Source: Hymenobacter mucosus
Lineage (GTDB): Bacteria > Bacteroidota > Bacteroidia > Cytophagales > Hymenobacteraceae
Length of the DNA: 64,000 nt
Assembly (NCBI RefSeq): GCF_900188255.1
Contig: NZ_FZNS01000002.1
Location: 62,001-126,000 of the forward strand
Reading direction: 5' to 3'
Positions 9,502 through 18,309 of this stretch are shown here, piece after piece. The position numbers were made by a program, and so were the translations under genes. Within the stretch, counting starts at the first letter, position 1. Every line of letters begins with the position of its first letter. The notes below the pieces were generated by a model, which was not told the DNA's origin, ran no database searches, and saw only the letters and a list, made by a program, of their open reading frames with translations.

Positions 9502-9509
9502 CAAATCTA
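9502..9509 (-). promoter_or_regulatory. -7 element TAGATTTG of the giant gene
   Basis: On the minus strand TAGATTTG matches the Bacteroidota -7 consensus TAnnTTTG. A TTTG lies 16 bases upstream, slightly closer than the usual -33 spacing. The predicted start lies about 50 bases before the ATG. Confidence 0.55.
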
Positions 9510-9951
9510 GCAAGCACTTTCCTAACAAAATGCAATTCAATTCTAAGGCGCCCAACGGTAGCTATACCTATTTTAACGCCTATATCTAGTGTTTTAACCT
9601 GGATTTAATTTCATTCCCAATAATGGAAATCATTCCTAAATTGAGAGAATAATTATATATTAAAAATAACGCATGTACGCTCTACTATCTTACACTCTTA
9701 GCTCGACATTAGATTCACTGTATTCCAAGTTGGGAAACTGGCAGGCGGTACAGTCGAGGTTGATTTTTTTTACTCTGTCAGCGTGAATTTTCTCATATTA
9801 TTTTTCTGTATCCTACGCTGCACCCTTCCTTTTTTGGTTTAGAAGAGGTAGCCAGCATACCTAGTACGGCCGTATTATCGGGCAGCTTACCGAGCACTTC
9901 GGGGCTTTTAGCCGGAAGCCTTGCTCCCACGAACAGGGCACCATGGTGTAG

Positions 9952-9959
9952 TATCTTTG
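9952..9959 (+). promoter_or_regulatory. -7 element TATCTTTG before the membrane protein gene
   Basis: A full match to TAnnTTTG, 42 bases before the ATG at 10002. No good -33 TTTG at the expected distance. Confidence 0.5.
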
Positions 9960-10001
9960 AGGCCTGTGGCCCGCTTCTTATTCACTTGGCCTTAGCATTA
10001 T

Positions 10002-10463
10002 ATGAACCCAAGACTGCGTGAATGGCTGCGGCGCTACCTGCCTGCTGAGCTGCTATCGGTGGTGGCAACGCTGGCGGGCGCTTGGCTGACGCTACACGCT
10101 ACGGGCAATGACCTGCGAGCTGCGCTAGCGGGCACATGGGCAGGTAACGTGGCGTACTTCGGGTTGCTTTTAGGACAAGATGCAGCCTTAGCTCGGCGCC
10201 AGCTTCGTGCCCAACAGCGGCAATACACGGTGCGCACCTTCGGCCGCAACGTGCGGGCCCTGGCAGTAGAGTTTGGCTTAGCGGAAGTGGCCGACAGTTT
10301 TCTTATTCGGCCGGCCCTCATGTATTATATCCCCCGGTGGCTGGGCAACTTTGCGGGCGGCATCTTGCTAGCCAAGTTCGTGGCCGACATCACGTTCTAC
10401 ATCCCTGCAATTATCAGCTACGAGCTTAGCAAACACCGCTTGCGCAATTTTGATCAGCCCTGA
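10002..10463 (+). CDS. Small integral membrane protein, unknown function
   Basis: 153 residues. The N-terminus is basic and amphipathic (NPRLREWLRRYLPAEL), followed by hydrophobic segments around 15-32, 45-58, 108-135 and possibly 128-142. A basic stretch at about 60-85 (ARRQLRAQQRQ) suggests a cytosolic loop. I do not recognise the family. The motif ADITFYIPAIISYE near the C-terminus looks conserved-protein-like. A TAnnTTTG promoter element precedes it. The DUF983 gene 149 bases downstream is on the same strand and also encodes a membrane protein, but nothing ties their functions together. Confidence 0.75.
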   Translation: MNPRLREWLRRYLPAELLSVVATLAGAWLTLHATGNDLRAALAGTWAGNVAYFGLLLGQDAALARRQLRAQQRQYTVRTFGRNVRALAVEFGLAEVADSFLIRPALMYYIPRWLGNFAGGILLAKFVADITFYIPAIISYELSKHRLRNFDQP

Positions 10464-10612
10464 CGCACGAACTTACTCCCTGCGTCGGGCCGCCAAAACG
10501 AAGCTGCGTGGTATGTCAATGCCCCACGCACTTGCAAAAAGTATGGCCTGCTGGGGTAGCCAATCCGTAGCGCTACCCGTAGTACCACTATACCAACGCC
10601 GCCCTCCACCCC

Positions 10613-11026
10613 ATGCAAAAGACAGACTCCACGGCCTTGGCTCTGCTAGCGCAAAAATGTCCGCGCTGCCACCAAGGGCCCTTATTTACCCATAGCGCTT
10701 TCAACATCAGCAAGTTTGCGGACATGCCGGAAGCCTGCCCCGTATGCGGTCAGCGCTACGAACCTGAGCCAGGTTTCTACTGGGGTGCTATGTATATCAC
10801 CTTTGCGTTTTCGACGGGTATTATGCTGGTTGTTGGCTTCTTGGTCTACCACCTGCTGCACGACCCCGATACGTGGGTGTACGTAACGTGGGTTGCTGTT
10901 ATGTCGATTCTACTCACGCCTCTGAGCTTGCGCTACTCGCGTACGCTCATGCTGTACTTATTTGGGGGAGTACATTATGATCCTAACCGCGGCTCCTCTT
11001 CGCGCCGCCCCACTCCTTCGGCTTAA
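10613..11026 (+). CDS. DUF983 family membrane protein with zinc ribbon
   Basis: 137 residues. The N-terminal zinc-ribbon pairs are CPRCHQGPLF near residue 15 and CPVCGQRYEPEPGFYWGAM near 44. Two hydrophobic helices follow at about 62-85 and 92-112. This is the DUF983 layout: CPxCxxGxLF, then CxxCGxxxxxEPGFYxGAMYV. The family is common in Bacteroidota and alphaproteobacteria and its function is not established. The stop is followed by about 60 bases before the GH13 lipoprotein gene, so co-transcription is possible. A longer overlapping frame starting at 10450 is a shadow. Confidence 0.92.
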   Translation: MQKTDSTALALLAQKCPRCHQGPLFTHSAFNISKFADMPEACPVCGQRYEPEPGFYWGAMYITFAFSTGIMLVVGFLVYHLLHDPDTWVYVTWVAVMSILLTPLSLRYSRTLMLYLFGGVHYDPNRGSSSRRPTPSA

Positions 11027-11087
11027 GGCACCCTGAAGGCAACCCTAGCGCTGCCACACAATAAGCAAAAAGCAGTAAGTTGGAAGC

Positions 11088-12539
11088 ATGTCCCGATTCT
11101 CCTTTTCTCTGCTGGGCGGCTTGCTACTAGCTGCTACGGCTTGCAACCAAAACCCCATAGCCTCCGACGCTGAGTGTGCCCCCGCTCCACCCGCAGCCTA
11201 TACTATTAAGCACCCAGCCTGGGCCGATTCGGCTAGTATCTACGAGGTAAACATTCGGCAATACACACCCGAGGGTACGTTCCGGGCCTTTGAGGCGCAC
11301 TTGCCTCGGCTTCAGAAAATGGGCGTGGGCATTTTGTGGCTGATGCCCGTGCAACCCATTGGTAAGCTCAACCGCAAGGGTAGCCTGGGCAGCCAGTACT
11401 CCATTCAGGACTACCGGGCCATCAACCCCGAGTTTGGTACGATGGAAGACTTGCGCCACTTAGTGCAGGAAGCCCACAAGCGCGGTATGCACGTGATACT
11501 AGACTGGGTGGCCAACCACACTAGTTGGGACAGCAAGCTCCGGCAAGAACACCCCGAGTGGTTTACGAAAACAGCCGCGGGCGGCTTCAAGCCCCCCGTA
11601 GCCGACTGGCAGGACGTCATTGACCTGGACTACTCCCGGCCGGAGCTACGCCGCTACATGACCGAAACCATGGCGTTCTGGCTCCGTGAAGCCGACTTGG
11701 ATGGGTTTCGTTGCGACGTGGCGGGCTTGGTGCCTACTGACTTCTGGAACAAGAATCGGCAAGAGCTGGAGCGCGTAAAGCCCGTGTTCATGCTAGCCGA
11801 GTGGGACGAACTCTTCCCTCCTACCTTCATCAGCCGGCGGGAGTTTGATCCGCAGACGCACCTGCTGGAAAAGGCTTTCGACATGACGTACGCCCTGCGC
11901 CTGCATGGGCTGCTAGATAGCCTGGGCCAAGGTAAAGCCTCGGTAGCCCTCCTCGACACCTACCGCGCGGCGGAAAGCCGCCGCTACCCAGCCCAGGTGT
12001 ACCTCATGAATTTCACTACATCGCACGATGTGAATAGCTGGGATGGCACGGAGTACGAACGCCTAGGACGCAACGCATTGCCGCTGGCGGTACTGGCCGC
12101 CACGCTGCCCGGTATGCCCATGGTGTACAGCGGGCAGGAAGCAGGCCTGAAAAAGCGCCTACGTTTTTTCGACAAGGATACCATCCCCTGGCAGGACTAC
12201 CCATTGCAGGACTTCTACACGAAGCTGCTGCAACTGAAAAAGCGCCACCCCGCCCTGCGCAATGGGGACCCATGCAGCCACTTTGGGCGGCTGCCCGCCT
12301 CTAGCAGCCCCGAGGTGTACGCCTTTGTGCGCCGCAAGGAGGATGCCGTGGTACTCACCGCCATCAACCTAGGCAAACAGCCCCACGAAATTACCCTAGC
12401 CCAGCTAGGGCCGGGCACCTACCGGGAGCTATTTAGCGAACAAATACTCAAGCTAGGCTCAGGATCTAAAGTGCTACTGCCTGCCCACAGCTACCGCGTG
12501 TATGAGCGCCTGCCTGACCCCGATACCAGTTGGTTTTAA
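11088..12539 (+). CDS. GH13 alpha-amylase-family lipoprotein
   Basis: 483 residues. A lipoprotein signal with lipobox LAATAC puts Cys19 at the new N-terminus, so the enzyme is membrane-anchored and exported. The (beta/alpha)8 catalytic domain spans about 48-385. Conserved regions: I, DWVANH at 139-144; II, GFRCD with nucleophile Asp210; III, AEWDE with acid/base Glu238; IV, SHD at 312-314, where the usual Asn of NHD is Ser. A beta-sandwich domain follows from about 395. It acts on alpha-glucans, probably maltooligosaccharides; exact specificity cannot be read. The next gene is a close paralogue without a signal peptide, which suggests duplication and relocation. Confidence 0.92.
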   Translation: MSRFSFSLLGGLLLAATACNQNPIASDAECAPAPPAAYTIKHPAWADSASIYEVNIRQYTPEGTFRAFEAHLPRLQKMGVGILWLMPVQPIGKLNRKGSLGSQYSIQDYRAINPEFGTMEDLRHLVQEAHKRGMHVILDWVANHTSWDSKLRQEHPEWFTKTAAGGFKPPVADWQDVIDLDYSRPELRRYMTETMAFWLREADLDGFRCDVAGLVPTDFWNKNRQELERVKPVFMLAEWDELFPPTFISRREFDPQTHLLEKAFDMTYALRLHGLLDSLGQGKASVALLDTYRAAESRRYPAQVYLMNFTTSHDVNSWDGTEYERLGRNALPLAVLAATLPGMPMVYSGQEAGLKKRLRFFDKDTIPWQDYPLQDFYTKLLQLKKRHPALRNGDPCSHFGRLPASSSPEVYAFVRRKEDAVVLTAINLGKQPHEITLAQLGPGTYRELFSEQILKLGSGSKVLLPAHSYRVYERLPDPDTSWF

Positions 12540-12748
12540 GCCGCAGCGGGTAGCTCACTTGTGCAGGCTCAACCACTGGCTTCCCTACTTCTTAACCTAA
12601 TAGACAACCACTCCCACAGGAGAGTAGCTTGGCATATGATGGCCTAGTAGCTCTATCGTGCGGCGGTTTTAACGGCCTGTGCAGGTAGCCAAACCAGCGC
12701 TTTCTGCGTAGGCAGTCGAGTTTGTAGTCCAGCTAACGCGCAACCACC

Positions 12749-14098
12749 GTGTCTGATTTCGTTTTGCACCCCGAGGCCCACCTGTTTCAAGTACAGCACC
12801 CTACCTGGGCTGCTCACGCCAGCATTTATGAAGTGAATGTGCGCCAATTCACGCCTGAAGGCACGTTTCGGGCCTTTGAGGCGCACCTGCCCCGACTAGC
12901 GGCTATGGGCATTACCATTGTGTGGCTGATGCCGATTCATCCCATTGGTAAGCTCAACCGCAAGGGAAGCTTGGGCAGCCAATATGCCGTGCAAGACTAC
13001 TTTGGTGTGAACCCCGAGTTTGGCACCCTCGACGACCTGCGCCACCTAGTCCAAACGGCCCACAGCCTGGGTCTTTATGTGCTACTAGACTGGGTAGCCA
13101 ACCACACCAGCTGGGACAACCCGCTGGTAGCCCAGCACCCCGAGTGGTACACCCAGGATGCTGCCGGCAACTTTGTGCCGCCCGTGCCCGATTGGCAGGA
13201 CGTTATCGATCTGAACTACGATAACGATGAACTGCGTCGCTACATGACCGACGCCTTGCTGTACTGGGTGCGGGAGGCCGACATCGACGGCTACCGTTGC
13301 GATGTGGCAGGACTAGTGCCCACCGACTTTTGGGATGCTGCCCGCCGGGAATTAGACCAGGTGAAGCCCGTATTTATGCTGGCAGAATGGGACGAGCTGT
13401 ACCCTTCCGGCGGCCTCACCTGGGAGGAATTTAACGGCGACACCAAGCTGCTGGAACGCGCCTTCGACATGACGTTTGGCTTGCGCTTACACTACCTGCT
13501 CGACCACGTTGCGGAGGGCAAGCAGCCCCTGCACGACATCGATGTCTACCTCGCCGCCGAACGGGCCAAGTATCCGCCCTCTGTGTACTTGATGCACTTT
13601 ACCAGCAACCACGACGTAAATAGCTGGGACGGCACGGAGTATGAGCGGCTGGGTCCCAATGCCCTCCCGTTTGCCGTGCTCACCTGCCTGCTGCCTGGCA
13701 TGCCGCTCCTGTACAGCGGGCAGGAAGCTGCCCTCAACAAGCGGTTGGCATTTTTTGATAAGGATACGATAGACTGGCAGAACTATCCCCTGCAAGGCTT
13801 TTACACCCGCCTGCTTCATCTCAAGAAGCGCCATTCTGCCTTGCACAATGGCGTACTGGAAAGCCGATTTTACCGCCTGCCCTCTTCCCCCAGCGTGTAC
13901 GCGTTTGTGCGCCAACATGGCACGGCCGCTGTGCTCGTAGCCATCAATATCAGTACTGAGCCGCAACCTGTACTACTGCCCGAAGCCGCGGCTGGCACCT
14001 ACCACGATGTCTTCCAGGATGTGCCCTTGATGTTTCGCACCGACGATGCTATAGAAATACCGGCTCACGGCTGGCGAGTATTGGAAAAACAGCCGTAG
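12749..14098 (+). CDS. GH13 alpha-amylase-family enzyme, cytosolic paralogue
   Basis: 449 residues, starting at GTG (MSDFVLHPEAH); no in-frame ATG lies close by. It aligns end to end with the lipoprotein at 11088 from ASIYEVN onward but has no signal peptide, so it should stay in the cytosol. Catalytic regions are complete: DWVANH at 114-119, GYRCD with nucleophile Asp185, AEWDE with Glu213, and FTSNHD at 284-289 with the canonical Asn. The C-terminal beta domain ends at 449. A plausible scheme, inferred, is that the exported enzyme trims glucans outside and this one processes imported oligosaccharides. The 209-base gap upstream shows no clear promoter. Confidence 0.92.
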   Translation: MSDFVLHPEAHLFQVQHPTWAAHASIYEVNVRQFTPEGTFRAFEAHLPRLAAMGITIVWLMPIHPIGKLNRKGSLGSQYAVQDYFGVNPEFGTLDDLRHLVQTAHSLGLYVLLDWVANHTSWDNPLVAQHPEWYTQDAAGNFVPPVPDWQDVIDLNYDNDELRRYMTDALLYWVREADIDGYRCDVAGLVPTDFWDAARRELDQVKPVFMLAEWDELYPSGGLTWEEFNGDTKLLERAFDMTFGLRLHYLLDHVAEGKQPLHDIDVYLAAERAKYPPSVYLMHFTSNHDVNSWDGTEYERLGPNALPFAVLTCLLPGMPLLYSGQEAALNKRLAFFDKDTIDWQNYPLQGFYTRLLHLKKRHSALHNGVLESRFYRLPSSPSVYAFVRQHGTAAVLVAINISTEPQPVLLPEAAAGTYHDVFQDVPLMFRTDDAIEIPAHGWRVLEKQP

Positions 14099-14208
14099 GC
14101 TTCTCAAGTACGCGCTACGGCTTACCGGGCCCGTAAAGGGAGTTGGCTTCTGGCCTTCTCGCCGTGTAGTTTCTCGTTGAGGCCCTGCTTACAGCCACTT
14201 CAACTCTT

Positions 14209-14660
14209 TTAGAACAGTCTCGGTGCGGGCGCGGCGCCGGCCGCCAATCGCTCGTCGGCGCTGCGGCCAGTGGCAGGATCTGCATGGATGGCCAAATACA
14301 CGGTGCGTCCATCGGCCCGATCTAGCCAGCCCACACACCAGCCATTATCAGCATCAACAGGGGAGTGAAAGCGCCAGCCAGTTTTACCGTGAAGGCTGTA
14401 CTACGGGGTCTTTTGCAACAACAGCACCCGCTTTACGGCTCGTTGATGGCGTTTTTGCATTGCTAGCGTTTCGGCATGTAGGCGCCGCAGAAAGGCTCCC
14501 AGTGCAAATTGCATGATGCGAGAACTGCCATCCAGCTAGCAGGTATCGAGCGTGGAGGCCGTCACGACCATGCGCCCACAGCCCAGCTTGGCTAGCCACT
14601 TCTGCTAGTGGGTCGCGCGGGCGCAGCACCAAGCAATAAGGCCACCAAAACTAGAAGCAT
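14209..14660 (-). pseudogene. Decayed class D beta-lactamase-like gene
   Basis: In one minus-strand frame, after KWLAKLG, come a segment resembling the OXA-family WLEGxLxIS region (DTC-stop-LDGSSRI), then RAVKRVLLLQKTP-stop-YSLHGKTGW with the KTG motif at 14374-14385, then GWCVGWLDR and VYLAIHAD. This order matches the C-terminal half of class D enzymes (VLRGKTGW...GWWVGWVE). Three in-frame TAG stops occur, at 14605-14607, 14536-14538 and 14401-14403. In another frame an ATG at 14660 opens a typical signal peptide (MLLVLVALLLGAAPA). The part between signal and KWL, which should carry the SxxK active-site serine, is missing. I read it as a deletion plus nonsense decay. The call rests on motif recognition by eye. 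Confidence 0.7.
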
Positions 14661-14805
14661 AAAAGCAACGCGCACAACCGACAGGGAGAATATAGCCGGA
14701 AAGTAACTACAGTGCTCCACCTGCTCAGTAACCTCTGGCCTGCCGCGTCGGTTTATACCCTAGCGGCTTGCGAGCCGGCACTTCTTTTTCATTTGATATT
14801 CCTGT

Positions 14806-15753
14806 ATGCAACATCGTGAACTGGGCCGCTCCGGCCTGCGCATTGCGCCACTAGTGCTCGGTGGCAACGTTTTCGGCTGGACTGCCGATGAGGCCGCTTC
14901 GTTTAAGATTCTGGATGCTTTTGTAGCCGGCGGCGGCAACGCTATTGATACCGCCAACGTGTACTCGGCCTGGGTGCCGGGCCACCAGGGCGGCGAGTCG
15001 GAAACTGTAATTGGCAAATGGCTGCAGCAGCGCGGCCGCCGCGAGGACGTACTCATCTTCACCAAAGTGGGCATGCAAATGGGCGACGGCAGCCAAGGCC
15101 TAGCCAAAGACTACATCCGCCGCTCGGTAGAGGCCTCCCTGCGCCGCTTACAAACCGACTACATTGACCTGTATCAATCGCACCAAGACGACGAGACCCT
15201 GCCAGTTACCGAGCCGCTGGAAGAATACGCCAAGCTAATTGAGGAAGGCAAAGTACGGGCCATCGGAGCGTCCAACTTTTCGGCCGACCGCCTGCGGCAA
15301 GCCTTGGATGCCAGCCAGCAGGGCCTACCGCGCTACGAATCATTGCAGCCTCTCTACAACCTTTACGACCGCGCCGACTTTGAGCAGCAGCTTCAGCCCT
15401 TGGTGCAAGAGCATGGCGTGGGCGTGATTCCCTACTACGGCCTGGCATCCGGCTTCCTCACGGGCAAGTACCGCACCCAGGACGACCTTAAGAAGAGTGC
15501 CCGCGGGGGCGGCGTTGGGCAGAAATATCTGAACGAAAAAGGGCTGCAAATTCTTAGCGCGCTTGATGCGGTTTCGGCCCGCTTGCAGGCCACGCCTGCC
15601 CAGGTTGCCCTGGCTTGGATTATGGCCCAACCCGGCCTCACGGCTCCTATTGCCAGTGGCACTACCCCTGAGCAAGTAACCGAACTCCTCACGGCTACCG
15701 AGTTACACCTTAGCTCTGAAGACCTGAGCGAACTAGGCAGAGCAGGCGCATAG
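14806..15753 (+). CDS. Aldo/keto reductase
   Basis: 315 residues, full length for the family. The NADPH-dependent TIM-barrel starts HRELGRSGLRIAPLVLGG. The catalytic tetrad is visible: Asp48 and Tyr53 in DTANVYS, Lys87 in IFTKVG, His126 in QSHQDD. The nucleotide-binding part is near IGASNFS and, at the C-terminus, PIASGTTPEQVTELL. It resembles the YajO/YdjG-like subgroup acting on aldehydes or sugars; the substrate is unknown. The gene stands alone, with a strong terminator after it. Confidence 0.93.
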   Translation: MQHRELGRSGLRIAPLVLGGNVFGWTADEAASFKILDAFVAGGGNAIDTANVYSAWVPGHQGGESETVIGKWLQQRGRREDVLIFTKVGMQMGDGSQGLAKDYIRRSVEASLRRLQTDYIDLYQSHQDDETLPVTEPLEEYAKLIEEGKVRAIGASNFSADRLRQALDASQQGLPRYESLQPLYNLYDRADFEQQLQPLVQEHGVGVIPYYGLASGFLTGKYRTQDDLKKSARGGGVGQKYLNEKGLQILSALDAVSARLQATPAQVALAWIMAQPGLTAPIASGTTPEQVTELLTATELHLSSEDLSELGRAGA

Positions 15754-15777
15754 GCTAGCAGTTGCACCACTATTATC

Positions 15778-15824
15778 AACAAGAAAGGGCCCCGGCAGTA
15801 GATACTTCGGGGCCCTTTCTTGTT
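15778..15824. terminator. Terminator after the aldo/keto reductase
   Basis: A 17-bp perfect stem, AACAAGAAAGGGCCCCG with its complement. The T-rich right arm follows a GC core. Confidence 0.85.
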
Positions 15825-15989
15825 GGTAGAGGCTGGTTCAGTAGCACACGGCCATGCAGGGCTGCACCTAGCCCCAGGCGCGCATCCACCCAACGACGCT
15901 TTGGTTTAAAGGCAGATACGAGCAAAGTATACTACCTTGTACTGTCGGGTTCAGGTTGTAGCTTGCCTGGCTTTTACCCTGTTTCTCGC

Positions 15990-16472
15990 ATGACTATCCG
16001 CGTAGCTTCTCACCAGGATATTGACGAACTCTACGGTCTCTGGCGCGAGCTGATGGACGAGCACCAGGCGTACCACCCAGTTTTTGGCTACCATCCTGCG
16101 GCTGAGTTTCAGCTTAAGCGCATGCTGCGGCACCGGGTAGCCGAAAAAAACACCCGCGTATTTGTGGCACAAGGCCGCTACAGAATACTAGGGTTGCTGG
16201 TGGCTTCCTATCAAATGGGCAACCCAGGCATGCACTTTTTCCGCCGGGGCTACATCGCCGAAACGGTGGTACGGCAAGCCTACCGCCGCCACGGGCTGGG
16301 GCGCGCATTATTTCAGGCTGCCTTAGCTTGGCTCAGCAGCCAAGGCGCCGATCATCTAGAGTTGCAGGTGGCAGCGGCCAACCCGGCGGCGCTGCATTTC
16401 TGGGAGTCATTGGGCTTCACCCCCACCACGGTGCACCTGATGCGGCCCCTCTCTACCCCAGGAACCGAGTAG
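15990..16472 (+). CDS. GNAT-family N-acetyltransferase
   Basis: 160 residues from the ATG giving MTIRVASHQD. A longer in-frame opening back to 15762 would run through the terminator hairpin and is rejected. It shows the N-terminal beta1-alpha1 (IDELYGLWRELMDEH), then GYIAETVVRQAYRRHGLG, the acetyl-CoA pyrophosphate-binding loop (RRHGLGRAL, near residue 97), and the final AANPAALHFWESLGF motif of the GNAT fold. The acceptor substrate cannot be inferred. No operon partner is evident; the following YetF-like gene is about 110 bases downstream. Confidence 0.9.
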   Translation: MTIRVASHQDIDELYGLWRELMDEHQAYHPVFGYHPAAEFQLKRMLRHRVAEKNTRVFVAQGRYRILGLLVASYQMGNPGMHFFRRGYIAETVVRQAYRRHGLGRALFQAALAWLSSQGADHLELQVAAANPAALHFWESLGFTPTTVHLMRPLSTPGTE

Positions 16473-16584
16473 AGTTCAGCGGTGCATACGAACCACAAAA
16501 CCAACAGCAAGCTAACCGCAGCTCCTACTGTTGCGTTAGGCTACCTACGTGGCTCTGTTGGGCTTCGAGAATTTCGCCGTTCCT

Positions 16585-17301
16585 ATGCTGTTAGCTGCCG
16601 ATATAGAACCCTTTGACTGGAATCGAATTTTATTTTCGGCCGATGCGCCTCCCTTATTTCTGCTAGAGGTAGTGCTGCGGTGCATTGTCACCTACCTTCT
16701 TATGCTGGGGGCCCTGCGCATCACTGGGCGCCGGGGGGTGCGGCAGCTCTCTATTTTTGAACTGAGCATCATTCTGGGCCTTGGATCTGCCGCGGGAGAT
16801 GCCATGTTATACCACGATACACCGCTGCTCTACGCGGCCATCGTGTTTGCTGTGGTATCGGTGCTGTACTTGCTATTCAACAAGCTGACGGAGAAGTTTC
16901 CCGGCTTCAGCGACTGGCTGGAGGGCAAACCCGTACTGCTAGTGGAAGACGGCAAAATTCAGCTAGAAAACTTCAACAAGCAGAACCTAACGCCCAAAGA
17001 GCTGTTCGGGGAGTTACGCCAGTTTCAGGTAGAACATCTGGGTCAGGTACGGCGGGCCTATATTGAGGCTACGGGCAACATGAGTGTGTACTACTATGAG
17101 GAGCAAGAACCCATCCGGCCTGGCTTGCCAATCTGGCCTGAACTCTTAGCCTCTGCTCGGCGGCGGATAGAAGAAACGGGGCTGCACGCGTGCACTTGCT
17201 GCGGCCACGTGCAGGAAATTGCGCGCGGAAACACTGCTTCTTGTCCTGTGTGTACCAAAGAAGATTGGATACCAGCGTGCGAAACTAGGCGTGCCGTCTA
17301 A
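16585..17301 (+). CDS. YetF-like DUF421 membrane protein with C-terminal Cys cluster
   Basis: 238 residues from ATG 16585; an in-frame GTG at 16549 would add 12. Hydrophobic helices lie at about 27-45, 60-75 and 80-97. The DUF421 cytosolic domain follows, with EGKPVLLVEDGKI, NLTPKELFGELR and a QVRRAYIEATGNMSVYYY segment. The C-terminus carries CTCCGH and CPVC about 14 residues apart, which looks like a zinc ribbon and is not part of the Bacillus YetF core I know. The biochemical role of the family is unsettled; spore-envelope functions are known only in Bacillus. Convergent with the hydrolase at 17355. Confidence 0.85.
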   Translation: MLLAADIEPFDWNRILFSADAPPLFLLEVVLRCIVTYLLMLGALRITGRRGVRQLSIFELSIILGLGSAAGDAMLYHDTPLLYAAIVFAVVSVLYLLFNKLTEKFPGFSDWLEGKPVLLVEDGKIQLENFNKQNLTPKELFGELRQFQVEHLGQVRRAYIEATGNMSVYYYEEQEPIRPGLPIWPELLASARRRIEETGLHACTCCGHVQEIARGNTASCPVCTKEDWIPACETRRAV

Positions 17302-17354
17302 CTCGAATTGTTTGGCCGAGTAACAGATGCCCCGTGCTGACTTAAGTATCTGGG

Positions 17355-18038
17355 TTAAGAATCACTCCTAGCCTGCTGGTGCAAATGGTGGTGCAACCAC
17401 TTCAGGAGGTCTTCATCAACCTGGTCCCGGCACTCATCGAGGCCGTGCTGGCAGCCCGGGTACAGCAAGATTTCCTTGGGCTGGTGGGCGATGCTATAAA
17501 TGTGCTTGGAGCAGGCGGCCGGCAAAATCTCATCGGCGGTGCCGTGCATTAGTAGCAACGGGCGCGGACTTATGTGAGCGACGAGTTCGGTGCCGTAGGT
17601 CTGGCTGCTCATGGCCACTACTGCTGCTACCTGAGAACTTAGTGCTCCGGCCGTAATTACTACGGCCCCACCAAAGGAGTGCCCTACCAGGGCCACATGG
17701 CGGTAGCCTTGCTCTAGCAGATAATCAACTCCTAATAAGGTGTCGGCCACGCAGTCTTCCAAGTAGTTGGGCTTGCGGTAGTGTAAGCGCAACGAAGCCA
17801 CACCTTGCAACGCCAACTGTGCGGCCAAGCGCGGATACATGCCCCAGGCTGGCCCGTCGAGCCCGCCGCCAGCACCTCCCACCCATACTACCGCAGCGGC
17901 GCCGGGGGCAGCAGGATGCAGCCGCGCCACAATTTCACCTTGGGTAGTGTGCAGCACCAGGGCTACAGCATCTCCGTCGTGGTTTGCTGTCGTTATGGAT
18001 TCTAGCTGCACTATGCTTGCCCGCCGTAGCCTTTTCAT
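17355..18038 (-). CDS. Alpha/beta hydrolase (dienelactone-hydrolase-like)
   Basis: 227 residues with no signal peptide. The nucleophile elbow GHSFGG places Ser121; the acid is Asp169 in HGTADEILP; the base is His198 in CQHGLDE. The order and spacing fit a small serine hydrolase of the dienelactone hydrolase or prolyl-oligopeptidase-like type. The oxyanion strand VVWVGGAGGG has an unusual run of glycines. Substrate unknown. It is transcribed away from the AT-rich 18039-18309 gap. Confidence 0.88.
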   Translation of the reverse strand: MKRLRRASIVQLESITTANHDGDAVALVLHTTQGEIVARLHPAAPGAAAVVWVGGAGGGLDGPAWGMYPRLAAQLALQGVASLRLHYRKPNYLEDCVADTLLGVDYLLEQGYRHVALVGHSFGGAVVITAGALSSQVAAVVAMSSQTYGTELVAHISPRPLLLMHGTADEILPAACSKHIYSIAHQPKEILLYPGCQHGLDECRDQVDEDLLKWLHHHLHQQARSDS

Positions 18039-18309
18039 GCTTGGTTAATTGGTGTTGGCTTTTTCAATGCATGTACTAACGCTCACCTAAAATAGGTGCG
18101 GCTGAGGTTGGTTGGTGCTCTTACCTAAGTACCTTATAGCAACCGCACCTCATGAATAACAAATACTTATTTATCAATTACTTAAACCAAAAATCTACTA
18201 CAGATAGAGTAAGTAGCACAACTTATTAAAAGGTGAAAATCGGCGTCATACTTGGTAGCCTTGGAAAATCATTTCCTCCGATATTGCTGCCCATTCCAAC
18301 TCGTTTCGC

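Larger units (their letters stand above)
9445..10001. other. AT-rich divergent intergenic region
   Basis: About 560 bases, clearly richer in A+T than its surroundings, between the divergent giant gene and the 10002 gene. Apart from the two -7 elements listed separately, I see no gene, RNA or repeat. It could hold regulatory sites for the surface protein. Confidence 0.6.

Noticed and set aside
10450..10695. Open frame overlapping the start of the DUF983 gene
   Set aside because: No family features; out of frame with the clear zinc-ribbon protein.
15762..15989. Upstream extension of the GNAT gene
   Set aside because: It runs through the terminator hairpin of the preceding gene, and the GNAT fold starts at the ATG at 15990.
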